22,214 nucleotides of DNA. Origin: a virus. The notes under the pieces were generated by a model. The model saw only the letters and a program-made list of their open reading frames with translations, ran no database searches and had not been told where the DNA came from. Of this stretch, positions 1-7,532 are shown in pieces. The stretch spans positions 1 through 22,214 of the IMG/VR virus record IMGVR_UViG_3300046028_000298. One strand, given 5' to 3'. Made by a program: the position numbers and the translations under genes. Within the stretch, counting starts at the first letter, position 1. Each line of letters opens with the position of its first letter.

Positions 1-99
1 GGTACTGTGACAAGTTTGTGCCTTAAGGGTAATTCGCGCCACGACTTTCGCCTAGTGACAGAATTTAACACTGTCGGTTTTCATGGCAAAGGATGACAA
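1..99. other. Leader upstream of the terminase genes, no gene seen
   Basis: No reading frame of credible length lies here. A weak 5-bp hairpin (GACAG at 57-61 with CTGTC at 71-75, 9-nt loop) is the only structure noticed. In lambda-type phages the cohesive-end (cos) site and the Nu1 binding sites lie just upstream of the small terminase gene, so part of a packaging site could be here. I cannot identify a cos nick site or repeated binding boxes in these 99 bases. Confidence 0.4.
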
Positions 100-636
100 T
101 TGATAGTTAACAAAACGCAACTTGCTGAGATCATTGGCCGCTCTGAGAAGTGGATCACTGATATGCAAAACCTTCACGACTTCCCTGTTTTAAAGCGTGG
201 AAGGGGCAGACTTGGTTCACAGTTCATCACAGGCGATGTGGTCGCTTGGATGGAAAAAAAGAAGGTTGAGAATCTGATTGGCAATCAGGACGCAATTGAT
301 TTAGAGGAAGCCAAGCGGAGAAAAATGGCGGCTGAGGCTGGACTGGCTGAACTTGAATTGATGAAAGAGCAAGGGGTTTTGGTTGAGATTGATAAGGTCG
401 CTCAGGATTTTGGTGAGCAATTAACCAACTTCAGGGCGAAAATGATCTCAATCCCTAGTAAGTGTGCAGCGCAAATATACACAGCAGAGAATGTTCAGGA
501 AATAAAGTCCATATTAGAGGACTCAATAAACGAGGCATTGAATGAAATTAGAGGAATCGGTCAGAGCAATCCAGAGGGAGAGTTTGCAGAAGGCGATTCA
601 GAAGCAGATTTGGAATCGACTGAAGCCACCAACTAA
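100..636 (+). CDS. terS: Terminase small subunit, Nu1-like
   Basis: DNA-recognition subunit of the packaging terminase, which binds the phage packaging site and brings in the large subunit. Residues 1-55 form a MerR/Nu1-like winged helix: the segment NKTQLAEIIGRSEKWITD is the helix-turn-helix, and the SQFITGDVVAWM stretch matches the wing and following helix of the Nu1 family. Residues about 65-110 are charged and helical, suited to oligomerisation, and the end is very acidic (EGEFAEGDSEADLES), the likely contact to the large subunit. The start is a TTG at 100: the in-frame stop at 94-96 rules out anything upstream, and AAAGGA at 87-92 sits 7 nt before it. The last 95 bases overlap the large terminase gene. 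Length (178 aa) is typical of lambda Nu1 (181 aa). Confidence 0.88.
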   Translation: MIVNKTQLAEIIGRSEKWITDMQNLHDFPVLKRGRGRLGSQFITGDVVAWMEKKKVENLIGNQDAIDLEEAKRRKMAAEAGLAELELMKEQGVLVEIDKVAQDFGEQLTNFRAKMISIPSKCAAQIYTAENVQEIKSILEDSINEALNEIRGIGQSNPEGEFAEGDSEADLESTEATN

Positions 637-2389
637 ACTCACAATCTCGGATTGGGCTGATGAATATCGAAAACTGAGTCCAGAGTCCTCGGCTGAGGCG
701 GGGAACTGGAACACCTCTCGCGCTGAATACCAAAGAGGCGTGATGAATGCGCTATCTGACCACAGCATTGAGACTGTGGTGATGATGTCCTCGGCTCAGG
801 TGGGTAAGACTGAGATTCTAAATAATGCGGTTGGATTCTTTATCTCTCAAGACCCAAGCCCCATGTTGGTGGTGCAGCCGACTCTCGATATGGCTCAGAC
901 TTGGAGCAAAGACCGACTTGCACCAATGCTGAGAGACACACCCATTCTGGCTGGCTTGGTCAAAGACCCGAGATCGAGAGACTCTGGCAACACGACACTG
1001 CACAAAGTCTTTGCTGGTGGCCATGTGACTGCTTGCGGTGCAAACTCTCCATCGAGTCTGGCATCGAGGCCAGTGAGGGTGGTTTTCTGTGACGAGGTTG
1101 ATCGCTATCCTGTCTCGGCTGGCTCAGAAGGTGATCCAGTGTCTTTGGCCAAAAAAAGGGCAACAACCTTTTGGAATCGAAAAATCTTGCTTGTCTCCAC
1201 TCCGACCAACAAAGGTGCAAGTCGCATCGAGGCGGCTTATGAAGAAAGCGATCAGAGAAGATTTCACATCTGTTGTCCAGACTGCCAACATGAGCAAACC
1301 CTGAAATGGGGTCAGGTCAAGTGGGAAACTGACAAGCCTGAGACAGCGAAATATGTTTGCGAGGAATGTGGCTCACTTTGGGATGATGCTCAAAGAGCAA
1401 GGGCAATCAAAAAAGGTCGCTGGATTGCAAGCAAGCCAACAGGCAAGGTGGCAGGGTTTCACTTGTCTGCACTTTACTCTCCTTGGAGTCCATTGGCTGA
1501 GGGAGTTCAAGATTTCCTTGAGGCCAAGAAACAACCAGCAACTCTAAGAGTCTGGGTTAATACTTATCTTGGAGAGTCTTGGGAGGAGGAGGGTGAGCAA
1601 GTCGATGACTACTCACTGTCAAACAGGGCTGAGGATTGGGACGCAATTCCCGATGATGTTTTGCTTTTGACTGCTGGAGTTGACGTTCAGGATGATCGAC
1701 TGGAGGCCGAGGTGGTCGGATGGGGTCTTGACGAGGAATCTTGGTCTATTGCTTACAAAACCTTCTATGGCGACCCTTCAGCACCCCATATTTGGAAAGA
1801 CCTCGATGAATTCTTGGCTCAGACTTATGAGCATGAGTCTGGCGAGGAAATGATTGTCAGAGCGACTTGCATTGACTCTGGTGGCCACAATACTCAAGCA
1901 GTTTACAAATATGTTCACCCAAGAGAAGGAAAGCGCATATTTGCGATCAAGGGTGTTGGCGGTGAGGGAAAACCCATTGTTGGCAAGCCTTCAAAGAACA
2001 ATATCGGAAAGATCAAGTTATTTCCAGTGGGTGTGGATACTGTCAAACTGCTTTTATTCTCTCGATTCAAGATTCAGGAGGCTGGCGCGGGATATTGCCA
2101 CTTCCCTGTCGGGCGAGAGGATGAATATTTCAAACAGTTAACGGCTGAGAAAATAGCAACTCGCTATCACAAAGGCTTTGCAAGGCGTGAGTTTGTGAAG
2201 ACTCGGACTCGAAACGAAGCACTCGATGTTCGGGTGTATGCAATGGCAGCACTTTCCCTTTTGAATGTTAATCTGGCATCATTAGCAAAAAGGGCAGAAT
2301 TGCGGAAACAGGCGACTGAGGTGGTTAAAACAACCAAACCCACCAGTCGAGCAAAGCCACAATCGTCATTTGTTAATGGTTGGCGTTAA
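542..2389 (+). CDS. terL: Terminase large subunit, lambda gpA family
   Basis: ATP-driven packaging motor with endonuclease activity; it cuts concatemeric DNA and pumps it through the portal into the prohead. The N-terminal stretch around residues 28-60 (RLKPPTKLTISDWADEYRKL) is the gpA-family signature. The ATPase follows: Walker A-like SSAQVGKTE at about 83-91, Walker B VVFCDEVD at about 180-187, and a coupling segment LLVSTPTNKG at about 216-224. Cysteine pairs CPDC (245-248) and CEEC (273-276) look like a zinc ribbon. The nuclease domain begins near AGVDVQDDRLE, whose aspartates match the metal ligands of gpA-type nucleases. The 615-aa length is close to lambda gpA (641 aa). ATG at 542 has GAGG at 532-535 inside the small subunit gene, so the two genes overlap by 95 bases in different frames, suggesting coupled translation. 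Confidence 0.96.
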   Translation: MKLEESVRAIQRESLQKAIQKQIWNRLKPPTKLTISDWADEYRKLSPESSAEAGNWNTSRAEYQRGVMNALSDHSIETVVMMSSAQVGKTEILNNAVGFFISQDPSPMLVVQPTLDMAQTWSKDRLAPMLRDTPILAGLVKDPRSRDSGNTTLHKVFAGGHVTACGANSPSSLASRPVRVVFCDEVDRYPVSAGSEGDPVSLAKKRATTFWNRKILLVSTPTNKGASRIEAAYEESDQRRFHICCPDCQHEQTLKWGQVKWETDKPETAKYVCEECGSLWDDAQRARAIKKGRWIASKPTGKVAGFHLSALYSPWSPLAEGVQDFLEAKKQPATLRVWVNTYLGESWEEEGEQVDDYSLSNRAEDWDAIPDDVLLLTAGVDVQDDRLEAEVVGWGLDEESWSIAYKTFYGDPSAPHIWKDLDEFLAQTYEHESGEEMIVRATCIDSGGHNTQAVYKYVHPREGKRIFAIKGVGGEGKPIVGKPSKNNIGKIKLFPVGVDTVKLLLFSRFKIQEAGAGYCHFPVGREDEYFKQLTAEKIATRYHKGFARREFVKTRTRNEALDVRVYAMAALSLLNVNLASLAKRAELRKQATEVVKTTKPTSRAKPQSSFVNGWR

Positions 2390-2422
2390 AATGCGCTATA
2401 TTCCGTAAAACTAGGGGGGCCG

Positions 2423-3010
2423 ATGGCTAACCTTTTCGACTCAAGCAACGCTCCAACGACTGAGCCTGAAAACATTGTGATTGGTAGTTTTTTCCAATGG
2501 AAACGCACCGATCTTGGGGATGATTACCCTCCATCACTTTACACTCTCAAATATACAGCCCGAATTCAGGGCGGTGGAAACGATGAGATCAATATCACTG
2601 CGACAACCAGTGGGACTGCTTATCTGGCCACCATAACCAACGCAACAAGCGCGGCTTTCATCAAGGGAAGTTATGTCTGGCAAGCGGACATCGAGCGCAA
2701 CTCTGACTCGGCTCGGGTCACTGTGGACAAAGGTTATTGGGAAATTGTCGCAGACTTGAATCTGACCTCTGCTGATTTGCGGACTCATGCTCAAATAATG
2801 ATTGGCAAGATCGAAAGCATTTTGTCTGGTCGGGCTGACTCGGATGTTTCAAGTTACTCAATTGCTGGTCGCAGTCTTTCAAAGATGTCATTCAGAGAAT
2901 TGACAGACGCTCGGGATTATTACAAGCGTGAGCGTCAAAAAGAATTGATTGCTGAGAATATTGCCAAAGGCAAACCGACTGGTTCAACAATTCAAGTGAG
3001 GTTCGGATAA
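2423..3010 (+). CDS. Head-tail connector protein with C-terminal gpW-like hairpin
   Basis: The last 70 or so residues (about 117-170) resemble the gpW/gp6-like connector class: two helices around the hairpin SYSIAGRSLSKMSFREL, followed by DARDYYKRERQ. Lambda gpW (68 aa) sits between the terminase and portal genes, is added at the bottom of the portal after DNA filling and is needed for tail joining; the gene order matches. The first ~110 residues are not part of gpW. They are beta-rich with alternating hydrophobic positions (FFQWKRTD, YTLKYTARI, YVWQADIE, KGYWEIVADL), like a small beta-sandwich, and I cannot name that domain. ATG at 2423 follows a purine-rich AGGGGGG about 5 nt upstream. The stop overlaps the portal start (TAATG). 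Connector role is inferred from the C-terminal similarity and position. Confidence 0.72.
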   Translation: MANLFDSSNAPTTEPENIVIGSFFQWKRTDLGDDYPPSLYTLKYTARIQGGGNDEINITATTSGTAYLATITNATSAAFIKGSYVWQADIERNSDSARVTVDKGYWEIVADLNLTSADLRTHAQIMIGKIESILSGRADSDVSSYSIAGRSLSKMSFRELTDARDYYKRERQKELIAENIAKGKPTGSTIQVRFG

Positions 3011-4467
3011 TGGGAATTATGGACATCTTTTCCAGAAAGAAACCTCTGAAAAAGCGCAGTTATGCGGGTGCGAATGTTGGACGCTTATTCAGTGACTTCA
3101 TTTCATCCTCCAAGTCTGCTGACGAGGAAATCAGACCAGCCATAAGAATCTTGCGGGATCGCTCTCGGGATTTAACGCGAAACAATGAATATGCCAAGCG
3201 ATTCATCAATCTGGCCAAATCAAATGTGGTCGGTGAGCGCGGTGTGACTGTCCAGATCAAAGCCAGAAACGACAATGGCTCAATGGATAACATTGGCAAC
3301 GATCAGATCGAGAATGCTTTTGCTCAGTGGTCAAGATTAGGTGTCTGCACTGTTGATGGCAAATACTCATGGGTTGATGCTCAGAGATTCTTTGTCGAGT
3401 CTCTGGTGCGTGATGGCGAGGTTTTGTGTCGCAAGGTGCGCTATCCAAACAAGTTTGATTTTGCCCTTGAGTTTCTTGAGCCAGATTATTTGGACGAGAA
3501 CTATAACGACAACCTCCCAAATGGAAATCGAATCCGCATGAGTGTGGAACTCGATCAGTTTGGCAGACCAGTTGCTTATCACTTGCTGACTCGACATCCT
3601 TTTGACGCATACAGCCAGACATTCTCTGAGCCAAGGATTCGAGTCCCTGCTGACAGGATCATTCACTGCTTTATTGGTGAGCGAGCGCAACAGACCCGAG
3701 GTGTGCCTTGGATGGCTCCAGTTTTAACCAGCCTCAAAATGCTTAATGGCTATCGAGAGGCCGAGTTGGTGGCGGCTCGGGTTGGTGCATCTAAGATGGG
3801 TTTTTTCACCTCTCCACAGGGTGATGGTTTCACGGCTGACGACAAGATTGACAACGTGCCAATCATGCAAGCCGATCCTGGGACTTTCCACCAATTGCCA
3901 GAGGGCGTGGACTTTAAACAGTTTGATCCTACCCATCCGACAGGTGCATTTGCTGAGTTTGAAAAGGCAGTTCTGCGCGGTATCGCTTCAGGTCTGGGTG
4001 TGAGTTACACATCCTTGGCCAACAATCTGGAAGGTGTCTCATATTCATCGATCAGGCAAGGCACTCTTGAGGATCGTGACCAGTGGAAAATGGTTCAGGA
4101 CATTCTCATTCAGCACTTTGTCGAGCCAGTTTTTCGAGAGTTCTTGATGTCGGTAATGGAGAATGGTGTGATTAACATTCCATCAACTCGATTTGACAAG
4201 TTTGCAGATGCGGCCATATTCAGGGCGCGGGGCTTCCAGTGGGTTGACCCATTGAAAGAGATGAATGCGGCTGTCATCGGCATGAAAAACGGCATTTTGT
4301 CGATGCAAGATGTGGCCAATCAATATGGTCGGGATGTCGAGGAAACCTTCTCAGCAATTAACGCTGAGAAAGAGTTGGCTGCTTTTTATGGTCTGAAATT
4401 GGCTTTTGAGCCATTTGGTGACAAACTTCCAACTGAGGCTGAGGTGTCAAATGTCAGTGGCGAATGA
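3010..4467 (+). CDS. Portal protein, lambda family
   Basis: Dodecameric ring at one vertex of the head through which DNA enters and leaves, docking terminase, connectors and tail. Lambda-family features run along the whole protein: the basic start FSRKKPLKKRSYAGA, the segment IRILRDRSRDLTRNNEYAKR (about 45-64) with NVVGERG just after, WVDAQRFFVESLVRDGEVLCR, the RIIHCF...QTRGVPWMAPVL stretch near the middle, and the LAASGLGVSYTSLANN-type segment (here GIASGLGVSYTSLANN) followed by YSSIRQGTLEDRDQW, all characteristic of this family. Length 485 aa is within the usual range (lambda gpB 533 aa). GTGAGG at 2996-3001 serves as ribosome binding site; a second ATG at 3019 is a possible alternative. 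The end overlaps the next gene by 17 bases. Confidence 0.95.
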   Translation: MGIMDIFSRKKPLKKRSYAGANVGRLFSDFISSSKSADEEIRPAIRILRDRSRDLTRNNEYAKRFINLAKSNVVGERGVTVQIKARNDNGSMDNIGNDQIENAFAQWSRLGVCTVDGKYSWVDAQRFFVESLVRDGEVLCRKVRYPNKFDFALEFLEPDYLDENYNDNLPNGNRIRMSVELDQFGRPVAYHLLTRHPFDAYSQTFSEPRIRVPADRIIHCFIGERAQQTRGVPWMAPVLTSLKMLNGYREAELVAARVGASKMGFFTSPQGDGFTADDKIDNVPIMQADPGTFHQLPEGVDFKQFDPTHPTGAFAEFEKAVLRGIASGLGVSYTSLANNLEGVSYSSIRQGTLEDRDQWKMVQDILIQHFVEPVFREFLMSVMENGVINIPSTRFDKFADAAIFRARGFQWVDPLKEMNAAVIGMKNGILSMQDVANQYGRDVEETFSAINAEKELAAFYGLKLAFEPFGDKLPTEAEVSNVSGE

Positions 4468-6892
4468 AGCCATGAAAGAGGAAGCCCAAAGGGGGCTTGA
4501 CTGGCGGTCTGAGTTTGGTCGCGGTGGCACTGAGATTGGCATTGCCAGAGCCAGAGACATTGTGAATGGGGCTAATTTGTCAAACGATACAATCGGGCGA
4601 ATGGTCAGCTACTTTGCTCGGCATGAGGTTGACAAAGAGGCTGAGGGCTTTAGAGTTGGCGAGGAAGGTTATCCATCAAACGGCAGAATTGCTTGGGCTT
4701 TGTGGTCTGGTGATGCTGGCAAAACGTGGTCTGAGCGTGAATATGAAAAGATCAAAAGTGATCGGTCATTAGATGACGCAAGACCTTATCCAAATGAACA
4801 CGCTGCAAGGCTGAAAGACCCTGAACAATATGACTCATTTGCGCGAAAAAATAATGAAGGCGGTGAAGGAATTGATTTTATTTATGGGATCAAAGATGGA
4901 GTCTCTGAACTCCAAGCGATTCGGTTTGACAAAACTCGCTTCACTACTCAAGAAGCAAAAGCGTGGTTAAAATCACATGACTTTGAGCCAATACTGTTTG
5001 AAGAAGCATCCGAAAGGAAAATTATGAGTGACGAAGAAAGAGCAATGGTCAGTGTTTCAATTCACGTTGACACTGAGGATGTTGCTGAAATCATCGAGGC
5101 ACAAACTGAGCAAATGGCCACTGCTGCACAAATCGACCTAGAGTCAAGCGCAGAAAACGCTCTAGTTGAGCAACCAATGGAAATGTCCGTTGATGTTGCC
5201 GAAGATCGCAAGTCTGGTGAGCGAGTGACTCGCGCTGACGCTATGGAAGCCCGAGTGGAAAGCGTTGATGATCGCAGGGTGTCGATGTCGATTTCCTCTG
5301 AGATGCCAGTCGGTCGCTCTTATGGCGAGGAAGTCCTCGACCACAATCCCCAATCAATCGACTTGAGTTTCTTAAACTCTGGTCGCGCACCATTGCTTAT
5401 GGATCACGATCCTGAGCGTCAAATTGGTGTAATCGAATCTGTAAGTCTCGATGGCTCGGCTCGCAAGTTGCGGGCGACAGTGCGTTTCGGTAAGAGCGCA
5501 CTGGCTTCAGAGGTTTACGGAGATGTCGCGGATTTGATTCGCGGTAATGTTTCCATTGGATACTCAATTGCCAAGATGGTAAAAGAGAACGATGGCAAAA
5601 CTTATCGTGCAACAAATTGGCGACCAGTTGAAGTGTCTATTGTTTCAATTCCAGCCGATGTGTCAGTCGGTGTGGGTCGAAGCATGGAAACTGAAACAAC
5701 CTCTGAAGCGGTGATGGAAACATCACAAATTACCGAAACTTTGGTTGAAGCGCAAACTCAAGTCGCTGAAACCGAAACCCCAAAGGAAAGAAAAATGGAA
5801 AACTCTGCAACTGTGGCGACTGAAAGTCGCGCTTATGACGCTCCTATCCAAGCCGAAGTCGGTTTGACACAGAAGGAAGTTCGTCAATTCTCATTTGTTC
5901 GCGCAATCAATGCTTTGGCTAATCCCCAAGACAAACGTGCATGGGCTAACGCTGCTTTCGAGCGTGAAGTCTCTGATGCTGCTCAAAAGACTTATGGTCG
6001 CTCTGCTCAAGGCATTTTCGTTCCAAACGAAGTTGTCCATGCAAAACGTGACTTGACAGTTGGCACTGCATCTGCTGGTGGCAACTTGGTTGCAACTGAT
6101 CTTTTGGCTGCATCTTTCATCGAGATGCTCCGCAATCGTTCAGTTGTTCAACGTGCTGGTGCAACAGTTCTCAATGGTCTGGTTGGCAATGTGGCAATTC
6201 CTAAGCAATCTGGCGCGGCCACTGCTTATTGGGTTGCTGAGTCTGGCGCACCTACTGAGAGCCAACAAACTCTGGCTCAAGTCACAATGTCTCCAAAGAC
6301 TGTCGGTGCTTACACTGACTTTTCACGCAAATTGATGATCCAGTCATCAATTGACGTTGAAAGCATGGTTCGCAGAGACTTGGCCACTGTGATTGCTTTG
6401 GCGATTGACGCTGCTGCCCTTTATGGCACTGGTTCAAACAACCAGCCAACAGGCATCAAGTTGGTTTCTGGCATCAACACCAAAGACTTTGCAGCCACAA
6501 ACCCAACATTTGCTGAGTTGGTGGGAATGGAGTCTGAGGTTGCAACCGACAATGCTGACATCGGAACAATGACTTATTTGTTCAATCCTGCTCAACGCGG
6601 TGCATTGAAGACAACTGAAAAGTCATCTACATCTGCTGGTCAGTTTGTTTGGGAAGCTGGCAATACTGTCAACGGATATCGCACAGAAACTTCTAATCAA
6701 GTGACTGCTGGCGATGTGTTCTTTGGCAACTTTGCTGACTTGCTGATTGGTTTCTTCTCTGGTTTGGATTTGATGGTCGATCCTTACAGCAACTCCACAA
6801 GCGGCACAATGCGCGTGGTGGCGTTGCAAGACACTGACATTGCAGTTCGCAATGCGGTTTCCTTCTGCTATGGCGATGCTGACATTGCTTAA
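4451..6892 (+). CDS. Fusion: N-terminal phage module + prohead protease + HK97-fold major capsid protein
   Basis: One uninterrupted frame of 813 codons. Residues 1-95 carry a phage-associated helical module (RGLDWRSEFGRGGTEIGIARARD, then RMVSYFARHEVDK and GYPSNGRIAWALWSGD); 108-185 a second one (DARPYPNEHAARL, IDFIYGI, ELQAIRF). Residues about 270-410 are the prohead protease: His319 in LLMDHD, Ser368 in RGNVSIGYSI, Glu394 in RPVEVSIVSIP fit its catalytic positions. After a Glu/Thr-rich linker (412-448), residues 449-813 are the major capsid protein: an N-terminal delta-like region, then VGTASAGGNLVATDLL, VAIPKQSG, WVAESGAP, DFSRKLM, ALYGTGSNNQPTGI typical of HK97-fold shells. The frame is open upstream to an ATG at 4406, but ATG 4451 with GAGG at 4441-4444 is the better start. 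Internal starts at 5024 and 5795 probably yield protease and capsid separately. Self-cleavage inside the prohead is inferred from the family. Confidence 0.93.
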   Translation: MSVANEAMKEEAQRGLDWRSEFGRGGTEIGIARARDIVNGANLSNDTIGRMVSYFARHEVDKEAEGFRVGEEGYPSNGRIAWALWSGDAGKTWSEREYEKIKSDRSLDDARPYPNEHAARLKDPEQYDSFARKNNEGGEGIDFIYGIKDGVSELQAIRFDKTRFTTQEAKAWLKSHDFEPILFEEASERKIMSDEERAMVSVSIHVDTEDVAEIIEAQTEQMATAAQIDLESSAENALVEQPMEMSVDVAEDRKSGERVTRADAMEARVESVDDRRVSMSISSEMPVGRSYGEEVLDHNPQSIDLSFLNSGRAPLLMDHDPERQIGVIESVSLDGSARKLRATVRFGKSALASEVYGDVADLIRGNVSIGYSIAKMVKENDGKTYRATNWRPVEVSIVSIPADVSVGVGRSMETETTSEAVMETSQITETLVEAQTQVAETETPKERKMENSATVATESRAYDAPIQAEVGLTQKEVRQFSFVRAINALANPQDKRAWANAAFEREVSDAAQKTYGRSAQGIFVPNEVVHAKRDLTVGTASAGGNLVATDLLAASFIEMLRNRSVVQRAGATVLNGLVGNVAIPKQSGAATAYWVAESGAPTESQQTLAQVTMSPKTVGAYTDFSRKLMIQSSIDVESMVRRDLATVIALAIDAAALYGTGSNNQPTGIKLVSGINTKDFAATNPTFAELVGMESEVATDNADIGTMTYLFNPAQRGALKTTEKSSTSAGQFVWEAGNTVNGYRTETSNQVTAGDVFFGNFADLLIGFFSGLDLMVDPYSNSTSGTMRVVALQDTDIAVRNAVSFCYGDADIA
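5013..5026 (+). promoter_or_regulatory. Internal ribosome binding site and ATG for the protease part
   Basis: AAAGGA at 5013-5018 lies 5 nt before ATG at 5024-5026, in frame inside the fusion gene. Translation from it would begin MSDEERAMVSVS and include the protease and capsid parts (622 codons) without the N-terminal module. It falls exactly at the boundary between the second N-terminal module and the protease. Use in vivo is an inference. Confidence 0.55.
5782..5797 (+). promoter_or_regulatory. Internal ribosome binding site and ATG for the major capsid protein
   Basis: AAAGGAA at 5782-5788 lies 6 nt before ATG at 5795-5797, in frame. Starting here gives a 365-residue protein beginning MENSATVATESR, the size of a normal stand-alone HK97-fold capsid precursor, and it falls right after the Glu/Thr-rich linker that ends the protease. 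Since a capsid needs hundreds of copies of this protein and few of the protease, use of this start would solve the stoichiometry. The use itself is inferred. Confidence 0.6.
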
Positions 6893-6899
6893 TTGACAA

Positions 6900-6929
6900 G
6901 GTGGGGCTAAAAACCCCACCATCTTTTTT
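6900..6929 (+). terminator. Rho-independent terminator-like hairpin after the capsid gene
   Basis: GGTGGGG at 6900-6906 pairs perfectly with CCCCACC at 6914-6920 across a 7-nt loop (CTAAAAA), followed by ATC and six T at 6924-6929. It begins 7 nt after the capsid stop codon and ends just before the next ribosome binding site (GGAG at 6930-6933). Because the same-strand late genes continue downstream, it probably lets part of the transcripts end after the abundant capsid message or protects the 3' end; an antiterminated polymerase would read through. Confidence 0.8.
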
Positions 6930-6939
6930 GGAGATTTAA

Positions 6940-7311
6940 ATGGTTAATTATGGCGATAATTCTCAACTGGTTGCATTGATTCCTTCAAACACAATCACTG
7001 CGACAACTACTGGTTCTGCTGTTGATTTGCTTCAATACACAAACGAAGTGGCAGTTATTCTTAATTGTTCTGCTGGCGGTGCTGGTGCAACTTGCAATGT
7101 CAAGTTGACTCACAGCGACACCTCTGGTGGTTCTTACACAGATGTAACTGGTGCAGCGTTTACTGAAGTTGGAAACACAGCCAGCGTTCAGAAATTGAGC
7201 GTCAACAAAAATGAAATGAAGCGTTTTGTCAAAGCAGTTTGCACTGTTGCTGGCACAGCGTCTTACAAAATTGGTGTCGAGTTGATTGGTGAGTACCAAT
7301 ACGTCAGCTAA
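6940..7311 (+). CDS. Small beta-rich capsid-associated protein, possible decoration protein
   Basis: A 123-residue protein directly after the major capsid gene, the position usually held by head decoration or stabilising proteins (lambda gpD lies beside gpE). The sequence is rich in Thr, Ser, Ala, Gly and Val with beta-type alternation (ITATTTGSAVDLL, EVAVILNCSAGG, CNVKLTHSDTSGGSYTDV, KRFVKAVCTVAGTASYKIGVELI), like a single jelly-roll or Ig-like domain. Similar small proteins with the HSDTSGGSYTDV-type turn and the KRFVKA...VAGT end are common next to phage capsid genes, usually as uncharacterised structural proteins. No catalytic motif, signal peptide or membrane segment is seen. GGAG at 6930-6933 is placed 6 nt before the ATG. 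The decoration role is inferred from position, size and composition. Confidence 0.65.
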   Translation: MVNYGDNSQLVALIPSNTITATTTGSAVDLLQYTNEVAVILNCSAGGAGATCNVKLTHSDTSGGSYTDVTGAAFTEVGNTASVQKLSVNKNEMKRFVKAVCTVAGTASYKIGVELIGEYQYVS

Positions 7312-7313
7312 AC

Positions 7314-7532
7314 ATGAATTTATATTTCATCAGAAATACGATGACAAGCCAAGGCAAAGCCCGAATGGGCGATGTCTTGGAATTGCCTGATTTAGAAGGC
7401 AAGAGTCTTATTCAAATGGAGAGATGCGTTTTGCATACTTTTGAAACTCCACTGGTGAATAAGAGTCTTGGTTTAGAAATATCGGATGCCATGCCAATAA
7501 TTAAGCGTGGAAGGCCAAAAAAGAATGTTTGA
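7314..7532 (+). CDS. Small conserved-type head-region protein with basic C-terminus
   Basis: A 72-residue protein in the head-completion segment. I do not recognise a named family. The start (MNLYFIRNT) looks like a short beta strand, the middle GDVLELPDLEGKSLIQME resembles the small phage head-region proteins that carry a GxxxELPxxEAxxLI-type pattern, and the C-terminus is a basic AT-hook-like patch (KRGRPKK). No clear ribosome binding site precedes the ATG; the previous gene stops only 2 nt upstream, so translational coupling is likely. An in-frame ATG at 7341 is an alternative start. The end overlaps the next gene by 8 bases if that gene starts at 7525. Confidence 0.6.
   Translation: MNLYFIRNTMTSQGKARMGDVLELPDLEGKSLIQMERCVLHTFETPLVNKSLGLEISDAMPIIKRGRPKKNV

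Noticed and set aside
3257-3690. Minus-strand open frames of 107-125 codons opposite the portal gene
   Set aside because: The portal frame is fully conserved in pattern across this stretch; the opposite frames give Cys/His/Gln-rich products unlike any domain.
4406-4450. Upstream ATG at 4406 as start of the head fusion
   Set aside because: It would add 15 residues lying wholly inside the portal gene with no ribosome binding site, whereas ATG 4451 has GAGG 6 nt ahead and starts just before the conserved module.
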